From Spirosoma lacussanchae (GTDB taxonomy: Bacteria; Bacteroidota; Bacteroidia; Cytophagales; Spirosomataceae), in contig NZ_SWJG01000003.1 in the NCBI RefSeq assembly GCF_005870035.1, positions 62,001-126,000 of the forward strand: a DNA stretch of 64,000 bases. Reading direction: 5' to 3'. The notes below the pieces were generated by a model that worked only from the letters and a program-made list of their open reading frames with translations, searched no databases and was not told the origin of the DNA. A program made the translations under genes and the position numbers. Shown here piece by piece: positions 17,965 through 24,866 of this stretch; the stretch's first letter is position 1, and the number at the start of each line of letters is the position of its first letter.

Positions 17965-18009
17965 GTGTATGTTCGTTTATGAACAGCATAGGGGCAACCC
18001 TCATCCCGG
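17945..18009 (-). promoter_or_regulatory. predicted trp antiterminator pairing
   Basis: CCGGGATGA at 18009-18001 (last two sense codons and stop codon of the leader peptide) is the exact complement of TCATCCCGG at 17953-17945 (terminator loop plus the first three bases of the 3' arm). Pairing of these nine bases would break the terminator. A ribosome stalled at the Trp codons leaves the first segment free; a ribosome at the stop codon covers it. Confidence 0.75.
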
Positions 18010-18036
18010 ATAGGAAGAGTGCCACCACCAAATCAT
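18001..18036 (-). CDS. trpL: trp operon leader peptide MIWWWHSSYPG
   Basis: Short ORF of 11 codons: ATG, Ile, three consecutive Trp codons (18030-18022), His, Ser, Ser, Tyr, Pro, Gly, then TGA. Trp is the rarest residue in most proteins, so three in a row within 11 codons ahead of trpE is hard to explain by chance. It lies 36 bases upstream of the intrinsic terminator. By analogy with known leader-peptide attenuators, slow translation of the Trp codons when charged tRNA-Trp is low should allow transcription into trpE. The ribosome binding site is weak (AAGG 11 bases upstream), as is usual in this phylum. Confidence 0.85.
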   Translation of the reverse strand: MIWWWHSSYPG

Positions 18037-18076
18037 GCTTACAGATGCCTTGTTCACAATTGTTATGTCGTTTTCG

Positions 18077-18208
18077 TAGCGTGCCACCAGGCTGCGCTTC
18101 GTTTATTTGTCGGGGTGGCCTGAATGGCCCTGCGTGATTCGAAGGCGAACGCGCCCCCGGCCACAACCTCTACATCCCCAACGTAGCGCGCTGTCAGGCA
18201 ACGCTTCG
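18077..18208 (-). pseudogene. two decayed tandem tRNA-Pro copies
   Basis: Between the intact tRNA-Pro and the trp leader are two degraded copies. The nearer to the tRNA (18110-18208) keeps the 3' acceptor half, a T-loop GATTCGAA, a D-arm-like region and an anticodon stem/loop reading GGG (Pro). Its 5' acceptor strand is replaced and about 25 extra bases separate the T arm. The other (18077-18103) keeps only the D-arm region. A shared stretch CGTTTATTTGTCGGGGTGG occurs at both 18100 and 18207, showing a tandem duplication of about 107 bases. Confidence 0.75.
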
Positions 18209-18216
18209 TTTATTTG

Positions 18217-18290
18217 TCGGGGTGGCGGGATTCGAACCCACGACCTCTACGTCCCGAACGTAGCGCGCTACCAGGCTGCGCTACACCCCG
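18217..18290 (-). tRNA. tRNA-Pro (anticodon CGG)
   Basis: 74 bases folding as a full cloverleaf on the minus strand. The acceptor pairs CGGGGTG with CACCCCG, the anticodon stem is CTACG/CGTAG around the loop TTCGGGA, which places CGG at positions 34-36 with G37 as usual for proline tRNAs, and the T arm contains GGTTCGAATCC. The 3' CCA is not encoded. Confidence 0.97.
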
Positions 18291-18299
18291 AATGGGCCA

Positions 18300-18332
18300 C
18301 AAAGGTAAATACATTACCTATTCTTGCGAAAA
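18300..18332 (-). promoter_or_regulatory. promoter of tRNA-Pro
   Basis: On the minus strand a -7 box TACCTTTG (18307-18300) matches TAnnTTTG exactly. TTTTCG (18332-18327) lies 19 bases upstream at the -33 position. The predicted start falls a few bases before the tRNA. This may also feed the trp leader, since no convincing promoter box was found between the tRNA and trpL. Confidence 0.65.
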
Positions 18333-19103
18333 TTATTCGGTAACTTTTTTTGCGATAAAAGCCGCTAACTGGTCGGGTATTTCCCAGGGCAGGAGGTGGC
18401 CGGCCCCGTCGCAGCGGGTGATGGTGGCCTGCGGCAGGTACGGCTTTACCATGGTTTCCTGTACGTCGGGCGGGAGTGCGCGGTCTTCTGACCCAACGAT
18501 GATGGCGACCGGAACCGCGATGTGGCGCATCCGATCCGTAATGTCTTCGTTGCTGCCGTGTTGCAGCCAGGCGTCCCAGGCCGGTTGGGCGGTGCGGAGG
18601 TCATCGGTAATGATCTGCTCGCTCGCATCGCCCGAAACGGCTATTTCGGTAATGTTCTTGAGTGTCTTCTCGGCCGATGCCCGCTGGCCGTGTCCGGTCA
18701 GGAGTTTCTGCCGTTCGTCGTCGGGAATGGGTTCGGGGCAGGGGGGCGAGGGCGATACCAGTATTAGCTGACGCAGGCTGGCAGGCTGCCGGGCGGCTAC
18801 GGCCAGGGCTACCTTGCCGCTCATCGAATGCCCGACCAGTACGTAGGGGCCTATGCCCATTGTGCTAACCAGCTCCTCTACGTCATCGGCCATGTCGTCT
18901 ACCGAATACCCCGTTCCGGGCGCGTCGGAGTGACCGTGACCGCGCAGGTCGAGGGCTACGCAGTGGTAACGGTCGGCCAGTTGATTCATGACCCGCTGCC
19001 ACTCCATCGATGAGCCACCGAAGTAATGCATGAACAGCAGGGTCAGGCTGCCCTGACCCTGCTCGCGAACGTTCAGGTAGATAGAATTGACGGGGTGGCG
19101 CAT
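18333..19103 (-). CDS. alpha/beta fold hydrolase
   Basis: 256-residue hydrolase of the AB_hydrolase_1 type. The nucleophile elbow is GHSMSG, the acid is probably in [10 protein letters not shown], and the catalytic His in GAGHLLPWE. An HG-type oxyanion segment appears as [11 protein letters not shown], where Tyr-Phe replace the usual Gly. The ATG overlaps the stop codon of the upstream glycosidase by one base (TGATG), which indicates coupled translation. The substrate is unknown; the neighbours suggest a role with glycosides or their esters or lactones. It has no signal peptide. Confidence 0.88.
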   Translation of the reverse strand: MRHPVNSIYLNVREQGQGSLTLLFMHYFGGSSMEWQRVMNQLADRYHCVALDLRGHGHSDAPGTGYSVDDMADDVEELVSTMGIGPYVLVGHSMSGKVALAVAARQPASLRQLILVSPSPPCPEPIPDDERQKLLTGHGQRASAEKTLKNITEIAVSGDASEQIITDDLRTAQPAWDAWLQHGSNEDITDRMRHIAVPVAIIVGSEDRALPPDVQETMVKPYLPQATITRCDGAGHLLPWEIPDQLAAFIAKKVTE

Positions 19104-20434
19104 CAGACAGGTACTTTTAAGCGGGCGGGCCGGTCGGTCACCTCCAGAATTTCGCCGTAGGGAACGATGGTGATCTGGCCAAACTCTTTCAGCAGGCTCT
19201 TGTAGGCTTCGGCAACGGGCCGGGGCTTCCGGTCAAGATCGAACAGGCCACACTCGTTGACGTGGTTGTTCAGCTCGCCCAGCTGCGAATCCCAGTCGAT
19301 CTGATCGATGAGGCTGTACCAGGTAAAACCGAGCACCGGAACCCCGTCGCGACGCATGCGCATGATGCTGACCCACTGTTTGTAAAGCCATATGGGCGCC
19401 TGATCCGCTTCGAAGACGTTGGTTTCAGTATGCATCACGGGCATGTGGTACCGCTCGTAGTAGTCGCGGGTGATTTCGTACCAGCCCAGTACGTCCATCG
19501 ACGTTTCGACCCGACCGTCGGGCAGTTTGATGCGCTCGTTTCGGCCGTAGTAGTCGTTGCCCATGATCTGGTAACCCGGCGGTTTGCCGGCCATGAACCA
19601 GTTGTACTCGTCGCGGGTGAGGCCGTTATCCATCATGTACATGCCCACGGTGGTCGAGGGCGGATTGGCGTAGAGCAGATCCAGCGACAGGAACCGCAGT
19701 TCGTTGTCGAGCTGCGTAGCGGCCGAGGGCGTGGCGCAGAGTTCGTGGATGTATTCAGCGCTTTCGCTCTGCACGATGACACAGTCGTTCCGGCGCTTGG
19801 CAATCTGCTGATTACCCATGATGCTGGCAGCTACGCAGTGTTTCAGCGCCGTAACAAAGCCCCGGTCGGTTTTTAGCTGCTCGTTCCAGACGCCGTCTTT
19901 GCCGCTGATCCGGGCCGTCACGTAGATCTCGTTGACGGGCGTATAGTAGCGCACCCAGGGGTAGCGTTCGGCAACGGCCGCGCAGAAATCGGAAAAATGA
20001 ACCGGAAGCTCGGGATTCTGAAAATCGCCGATCCAGTCCGGAACGCCGAAGTGCATCAGGTCCAGAATCGGCGTGATACCGAGTCGCTTGATTTCGGCCA
20101 TCGCCAGATCGGCAAACTCCCAGTCGAACTGGCCGGGGCCTTTGTGCATGCTGTAGTAGGGCAGGCCGTAGCGCAGTACGTTCAGCCCCATTTCTTTCAC
20201 CAGCCCCAGGTCTTCTTTGTACCTGTCGTAGTGGCCGCACTCGCGCAGCTGATCGCGCCGAACGGTGCCGTTTTTGATGGTCGGGTACGAACATTCGATG
20301 CCGGTAGCGAACATGAAGTTGCCCGGGTTTCCGTCAGGAAGTCCGCTGCCATCGTGGCCACCCGCTCCGCCGAACTCATCACCGTCGTAATTGCCGTCGC
20401 CGAAGCGCTTTTTTATGTTATCCAGAAAACTCAT
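19103..20434 (-). CDS. glycoside hydrolase family 1-like protein (beta-glucosidase type)
   Basis: 443 residues with a TIM-barrel glycosidase pattern. The acid/base Glu is in YTPVNEIYV and the probable nucleophile Glu in MHTETNVF; both follow the GH1 order, although the second departs from the classical TENG. The N-terminus MSFLDNIKKRFGDGNYDG has no export signal. The start at 20434 is chosen over an in-frame ATG nine codons upstream because of this charged start and its position after a 38-base spacer from the GMC gene. It is probably intracellular cleavage of beta-glycosides, acting with the oxidoreductases upstream. Confidence 0.8.
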   Translation of the reverse strand: MSFLDNIKKRFGDGNYDGDEFGGAGGHDGSGLPDGNPGNFMFATGIECSYPTIKNGTVRRDQLRECGHYDRYKEDLGLVKEMGLNVLRYGLPYYSMHKGPGQFDWEFADLAMAEIKRLGITPILDLMHFGVPDWIGDFQNPELPVHFSDFCAAVAERYPWVRYYTPVNEIYVTARISGKDGVWNEQLKTDRGFVTALKHCVAASIMGNQQIAKRRNDCVIVQSESAEYIHELCATPSAATQLDNELRFLSLDLLYANPPSTTVGMYMMDNGLTRDEYNWFMAGKPPGYQIMGNDYYGRNERIKLPDGRVETSMDVLGWYEITRDYYERYHMPVMHTETNVFEADQAPIWLYKQWVSIMRMRRDGVPVLGFTWYSLIDQIDWDSQLGELNNHVNECGLFDLDRKPRPVAEAYKSLLKEFGQITIVPYGEILEVTDRPARLKVPV

Positions 20435-20472
20435 ACGTGCAAAAAATAAGAGAGCAGGCATCTGCCGACCGA

Positions 20473-22020
20473 TCAGGCCGTTCTTCGCTGGCTCGTTAAA
20501 AATTTATCGGCGGTACGCAGGGCCAGCGACATGATCGTCAAAGCCGGGTTGACACTGAGTGCGCTCGGGAATGTAGAATTATCGCTGATGTACAGATTCG
20601 GAATGTCGAACGACCGGCCATCGGCGTTTACCACGGCGGTATCGGGGTCGTTGCCCATCCGACAGGTGCCGATGATATGCGCATTGCGCGGAAAGGTCCA
20701 GACGTTACGGGCGCCGGCCGCGTCCCAGATCTGTCGCATGAGCTGATCGGCATGGGCCGTCATGCGTTCTTCGCTCTCGCCGTTCGAGAAAAAAATGCGT
20801 GGCTTGGGCAGGCCGCGGCTGTCGGTTTCGTCGGATAGCTCGAGGTAGTTATGCTCGTAGGGCAGGCAGTCGCCCAGAATGTTGATACCCGCCACGTGGT
20901 TGTAGGCCGAAGCCGCCTGTTTCAGCGCCGATCCCCATAGCCCGCGTCCCCGTGCCATCTGGCTGAGGTACGTTACGGGCATCACACCGATTGATTGGAG
21001 GAGGTAACCACCCACAAAGTCGGCGTTGGTGGGGCGGTGGGTATCTTCGGAGATAATAGCGCCGGGAATGCCTTTATAGGGCCGAATGTCTTCGTCGAAC
21101 TCGCCCCAGAGTTGCAGGGCGGTATGGGCCATCAGATTGCGGCCAACCTGCCCGCTGCTGTTGCCGATGCCGTTGAGCAGCAACAATCGGGGCGTTTCGA
21201 TGGCCCCGGCGCAGAGGAACACGTTATGGCACCGTTGCCGCTCTTCCTGCCCGTTGCGGATATAAACTACCTCGCTGATTCGGCCCGACGCGTTACGGAC
21301 GAGTTGCGTGACAAAACACTCCGGCCTGACTTCGGCCCCGTAGTGGATGGCCAGCGGAATATAGGTCACGTCCATACTTGCTTTGGCACCCACGGTACAG
21401 CCCGCCTGGCAGAAACCCCGGTTCGTACAGCCCGGCCGGTGACCAACGCCTTCCTGATAATATCCGACTGAAAGCGCTGCATTGGCCGCTGGCGAGGTTC
21501 GGATACCCAGCGTCCGGCATCCCCGCTCCATCAGCTGACCGGCGCCGTTGACGGGCAGTGGCCCTAAGGCATACCCCCGGTTGCGGGTTGGCCCCCACGG
21601 GTAAGGCGAAGGGCCCGACACGCCCAGAAACTGTTCGACCTCTTCGTAATACGAGGCCAGGTCGGCAAAGTCGATGGGCCAGTCTTCGCCCACGCCAAAC
21701 TCGGTTCGGATGCGGAGATCATCGGGCTGGGCGCGGGGGGTGTAGGCGGTATAATGCAGCGTAGAGCCGCCCACGCCGGTACCGGAGTTGTTGTTGCCGA
21801 ACGCCAGCGCGTCCTGGCCGGCACTCAGTCGCTCATCGTTCCAGAAGAGCTTATCCTGCGCCCGCTCGTCGGTCGCAAAATCCAGTTTCGGGTTCCAGTG
21901 TCGGCCCGCTTCGAGCGCAACGACGCGCAGGCCAGCCCTGGCGAGCCGGGCCAGCAACGGAGCGCCACCCGCCCCGGTTCCAATCACGACGGCGTCGACA
22001 ATATCATGAGTAGTGGTCAT
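20473..22020 (-). CDS. GMC family oxidoreductase (gluconate/sugar dehydrogenase large subunit type)
   Basis: 515 residues. The FAD-binding motif VVIGTGAGGAPLLARLARAG lies at about residue 12. The C-terminal active-site region includes HIIGTCRMGNDP and NPALTIMSLALRTAD, with the His and Asn positions of GMC enzymes. A CTNRGFCQAGCTVGAK cysteine-rich segment is typical of gluconate-2-dehydrogenase and glucoside-3-dehydrogenase large subunits. The small subunit is encoded directly upstream. No cytochrome c gene accompanies them, so the electron acceptor is unclear. The ATG at 22020 is preferred because the upstream extension lacks homology. Confidence 0.9.
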   Translation of the reverse strand: MTTTHDIVDAVVIGTGAGGAPLLARLARAGLRVVALEAGRHWNPKLDFATDERAQDKLFWNDERLSAGQDALAFGNNNSGTGVGGSTLHYTAYTPRAQPDDLRIRTEFGVGEDWPIDFADLASYYEEVEQFLGVSGPSPYPWGPTRNRGYALGPLPVNGAGQLMERGCRTLGIRTSPAANAALSVGYYQEGVGHRPGCTNRGFCQAGCTVGAKASMDVTYIPLAIHYGAEVRPECFVTQLVRNASGRISEVVYIRNGQEERQRCHNVFLCAGAIETPRLLLLNGIGNSSGQVGRNLMAHTALQLWGEFDEDIRPYKGIPGAIISEDTHRPTNADFVGGYLLQSIGVMPVTYLSQMARGRGLWGSALKQAASAYNHVAGINILGDCLPYEHNYLELSDETDSRGLPKPRIFFSNGESEERMTAHADQLMRQIWDAAGARNVWTFPRNAHIIGTCRMGNDPDTAVVNADGRSFDIPNLYISDNSTFPSALSVNPALTIMSLALRTADKFLTSQRRTA

Positions 22021-22083
22021 GTGGTGGCTAATGTATTCCTGTAAAGTATGCGTTTGTGGTTGATTTACAGTTGCATTGATTCT

Positions 22084-22154
22084 GCCTGTCGGGTTGTTGT
22101 TGCCACGGACCACGGCGAAAGCGCCGAGCGCACGGAATATGGTGACCGACAGGC
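22084..22154. repeat. intergenic inverted repeat with CACGGA motifs
   Basis: GCCTGTCGG (22084-22092) and CCGACAGGC (22146-22154) are perfect 9-bp inverted arms. Inside lie CACGGACCACGG (22104-22115) and CACGGAATATGGTGACC (22131-22147). The same motif type recurs at 24795-24829, which suggests a dispersed repeat family. The 140-base spacer otherwise holds no gene. Confidence 0.5.
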
Positions 22155-22160
22155 AAGCGT

Positions 22161-22763
22161 TCAGGCTGAGGCATCGGTTTGCTTTTCGCGATCTTCGAGG
22201 TTATTGAGCCCAATCCGTTGCCAGCCGGGGGCGTCGGCCATACCAACGTAGCCGATCTCTTCCTGAGCGAGAGGATGGCTGTAGTAGTTCTCGACGGCTT
22301 CGGCCAGCAACTCCTCGAAAAAATGATCAGCAGGCAGTATATCCCAGGTAGAGCCGGGGGCTTCCAGCGCCTGTACGGCCGTTAGCACCTCGTCCTGCTG
22401 TTCGGGCGAGAGATCCCGGAAGGACTGCCCGAACCAGGCCTGCGCGCTTTCATCGAACCCCCGCAACCCCAGCCGATATGCTTCGCCATCGGGAGGCATG
22501 TCATCGTACCGCCAGCCGTTCGACTTGTTCTCGGATAACCGCAGGTCGATACCGCTGGCGATGTCGATGCGTTGCGACGGCTCCCGTCCCTCCTGCGGAA
22601 CCAGTCGATCACATACGGCCTGCAGCAGGGCAAACTCATCGGCGGAGAAAAACGTGGGTCGGCGCGGTGGTGCGTTCAACCGGCCGTTCAGTGCCTCTCG
22701 GGTTGGCGCGGTAACCAGGTCAGTTTGTAACAACGATCGAACGGTGTTGGCTGGGTGGGACAT
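22161..22763 (-). CDS. gluconate 2-dehydrogenase subunit 3 family protein
   Basis: 200-residue small subunit that accompanies membrane or periplasmic GMC sugar dehydrogenases. The typical signatures are FFSADEFALLQAVCDRLVPQ, the following IDIASGIDLRL, and the C-terminal AVENYYSHPLAQEEIGYVG. Relatives often carry a Tat signal; none is visible here. It lies between an SDR gene (23 bases upstream) and the large subunit gene (140 bases downstream), on the same strand. Confidence 0.9.
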   Translation of the reverse strand: MSHPANTVRSLLQTDLVTAPTREALNGRLNAPPRRPTFFSADEFALLQAVCDRLVPQEGREPSQRIDIASGIDLRLSENKSNGWRYDDMPPDGEAYRLGLRGFDESAQAWFGQSFRDLSPEQQDEVLTAVQALEAPGSTWDILPADHFFEELLAEAVENYYSHPLAQEEIGYVGMADAPGWQRIGLNNLEDREKQTDASA

Positions 22764-22786
22764 AAGAGCGTTTGGTTTTGAGTAGC

Positions 22787-23653
22787 TTAGCCGAGCTTTC
22801 CGCCCGTAACTTCAACGATGCTGCCGGTCATGAACGAGCCATCTGACGAAGCCAGCAGCACATAGGCCGGTGCCAGCTCTTCGGGCTGACCGGGCCGGGC
22901 CAGGGCTACTTCATGACCGAAGTTATTCACCTCGTCGATAGGCATCGTTCCCGGAATGTTGGGTGTCCAGACGGGGCCGGGTGCTACGCAGTTGACGCGG
23001 ATACCCTGGTCGCCCAGTTGCAGCGCCAGTGATTTGGTAAACGCGTGAATCGCGGCCTTGGTAGCCGTATAATCGACCAGGATCTTGTTGCCGACGATGC
23101 CTACAATACTGCCGGTGTTGATGATTGCATCGCCTTTCTGGAGGTGCGGCAGGGCGGCCTGGGCCATGAAGAAATAAGCCAGAATGTTGGTGTCGAACGT
23201 ACGGCGGAGCTGCTCTTCGCTGATGTCGGTCAGTTTCTGCTGCGCCATCTGGTAAGCCGCATTGTTGACCAGTACGTTCAGTTTGCCAAATCGCTCGACC
23301 GTTTGCCGTACGGCGTCTTCGCAGGCGGCTTTCTGGCGCACGTCGGCCTGAATAACCAGGCAGGGGCGGCCTTTACTTTCGACCATCCGCTGGGTGTACT
23401 TCGCGTCGTCGGTATTTTCGTTGTAGACGATCGCCACGCTGGCGCCCTCCATCGCGAAAGCCAGGGCTACGGCCCGGCCAATGCCGGAGTCGGCACCCGT
23501 AATGAGGGCCACCTGATCGGTAAGTTTACCAGCGGGTTTGTAGTTTGACAGGTCGGAGTCGGGCGCCGGGTCCATGTCGGACTGACGAGCCGGATAGGGT
23601 AATTTTTGGCCTGGAATTTCCTCTGATGTGGGCCGGAATTCGGTTGTTTCCAT
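22787..23653 (-). CDS. SDR family oxidoreductase (general stress protein 39/YghA type)
   Basis: 288 residues. The N-terminal extension (QKLPYPARQSDMDPAPDSDL) followed by GKLTDQVALITGADSGIGRA is typical of the YghA/GSP39 branch of short-chain dehydrogenases. The NAD(P) motif is TGADSGIG; the catalytic Ser-Tyr-Lys set is present as TGSIVG and DYTATKAAI. The start at 23653 matches the family N-terminus METTEFRPTSEE. It is the first gene of the five-gene minus-strand cluster, separated from the M48 gene by a terminator. Confidence 0.93.
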   Translation of the reverse strand: METTEFRPTSEEIPGQKLPYPARQSDMDPAPDSDLSNYKPAGKLTDQVALITGADSGIGRAVALAFAMEGASVAIVYNENTDDAKYTQRMVESKGRPCLVIQADVRQKAACEDAVRQTVERFGKLNVLVNNAAYQMAQQKLTDISEEQLRRTFDTNILAYFFMAQAALPHLQKGDAIINTGSIVGIVGNKILVDYTATKAAIHAFTKSLALQLGDQGIRVNCVAPGPVWTPNIPGTMPIDEVNNFGHEVALARPGQPEELAPAYVLLASSDGSFMTGSIVEVTGGKLG

Positions 23654-23733
23654 AAGTCGTTGAGTAGAAATGCCGCTGTGGCATGGGTAAGTAACTGAGT
23701 GTGCCAATATTTTGTTGAGCCAGTCAGCCACAA

Positions 23734-23775
23734 AAAAATAAGGCCCCTGCCGGACCACGGGGGTCAGCAGGGGCC
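23734..23775 (-). terminator. intrinsic terminator after the M48 protease gene
   Basis: On the minus strand GGCCCCTGC (23775-23767) pairs with GCAGGGGCC (23750-23742) and is followed by TTATTTTTTTG. It ends the protease transcript and isolates the SDR cluster. Confidence 0.85.
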
Positions 23776-23812
23776 ACGAACGAGATCGGGCTTTATGAAT
23801 TGGCAGGAATGC

Positions 23813-24568
23813 CTAGCGGGCAATTCCCTCGCTGCGGGCCCGGTCGCGGATGCGCTGGGCGCGGGCTTTGCTATCGGGGTGACTCGACAGAAAGGCGGGG
23901 CCTCCGCTGCCGCCCTGCTGAGCCAGCTTCTCGAACGATGAAGCCAGCGCCATTACGCTGTAACCGTTTCGTTTCAGGAAAGCATAGCTGTAGTCGTCGG
24001 CTTCGGTTTCCTGTTTACGGCTGAACGAGGCTCCGACAATGTAGTCGGTCATCCCGGCCAGCTGCGACCGCGATATCTGACCAATTACGCCCGACTGCGA
24101 AGCGCCTACGTTGCGGATGGCCGAGCGTTTGAGCGCGGCTTTCATCGCATCGCGCGAGTCGCGGTTGGCGACGTGGCCGATTTCGTGCCCGATGACGGCC
24201 AGCACTTCGTTGTCGGTCATCAGATCCATCAATCCCTTAAAGACGCGCACACTGCCATCGGCCGTGGCAAACGCGTTGACATCGGCGGTTTTATAGACCT
24301 TATAATTGATAGGCATGTTGCCTACTTTCTTATGTCTGGCCACGATGCGGTTCAGCCGCAGGGTATACGGATCGTTGGCGGCTGCCACCGGATATTTGGC
24401 ATCCATCTGCTGAACCGCCTGTTTGGCCACCGAGGCTACCTGGGCGTCGTTGAGGGTATACGCACTGATCAGTTCCATACCTGCCTGTACCAGTGAAGAG
24501 TTGCCCTGGGCCAGTGCGGCTGCGGATAAGCTACTCAAAGACAAGGTTATAAGCGCTATTCGTATCAT
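23813..24568 (-). CDS. M48 family metallopeptidase, exported
   Basis: 251 residues from the ATG at 24568. Residues 1-20 (MIRIALITLSLSSLSAAALA) form a signal peptide cleaved before QG. The zinc site HEIGH is intact, the third ligand Glu lies in RKQETEADDYS, and the protein ends with the SSHPDSKARAQRI pattern of BepA/YggG/LoiP-like periplasmic proteases. These degrade or help assemble outer-membrane proteins. A start eight codons upstream is possible but would place charged residues ahead of the signal peptide. Confidence 0.92.
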   Translation of the reverse strand: MIRIALITLSLSSLSAAALAQGNSSLVQAGMELISAYTLNDAQVASVAKQAVQQMDAKYPVAAANDPYTLRLNRIVARHKKVGNMPINYKVYKTADVNAFATADGSVRVFKGLMDLMTDNEVLAVIGHEIGHVANRDSRDAMKAALKRSAIRNVGASQSGVIGQISRSQLAGMTDYIVGASFSRKQETEADDYSYAFLKRNGYSVMALASSFEKLAQQGGSGGPAFLSSHPDSKARAQRIRDRARSEGIAR

Positions 24569-24794
24569 GTGATTGTCTGTTTCGTTGGTCATCTGCCTGA
24601 TCAGGGATCGCTGGCAGTTAACCTATTGACTAGATAAACCTACAAAAGGTTTAGCGCCCTATCGAGCGTCGGCTAATCGGCTACATTTCCAGAAGGCCCA
24701 CCCAGATCCGTTTACCTTCGCTGAGGTCGAAGAGCTGGTGGATAGTCAACTGTTGCTATAGCGTGAGTAGTCCGACTACGCGTCCCGGTGTCCC

Positions 24795-24829
24795 CACGGA
24801 TCACGGTGACCAACCGCACGGATCACGGT
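24795..24829. repeat. direct repeat CACGGATCACGGT
   Basis: CACGGATCACGGT occurs at 24795-24807 and again at 24817-24829, 22 bases apart, in the 298-base space between the M48 gene and recQ. It resembles the motifs at 22104-22147. No gene or terminator was recognised elsewhere in this spacer. Confidence 0.6.
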
Positions 24830-24866
24830 AAGTTTGTGCGGGGCAGGAGTGACGCGCTGGCTGGGG

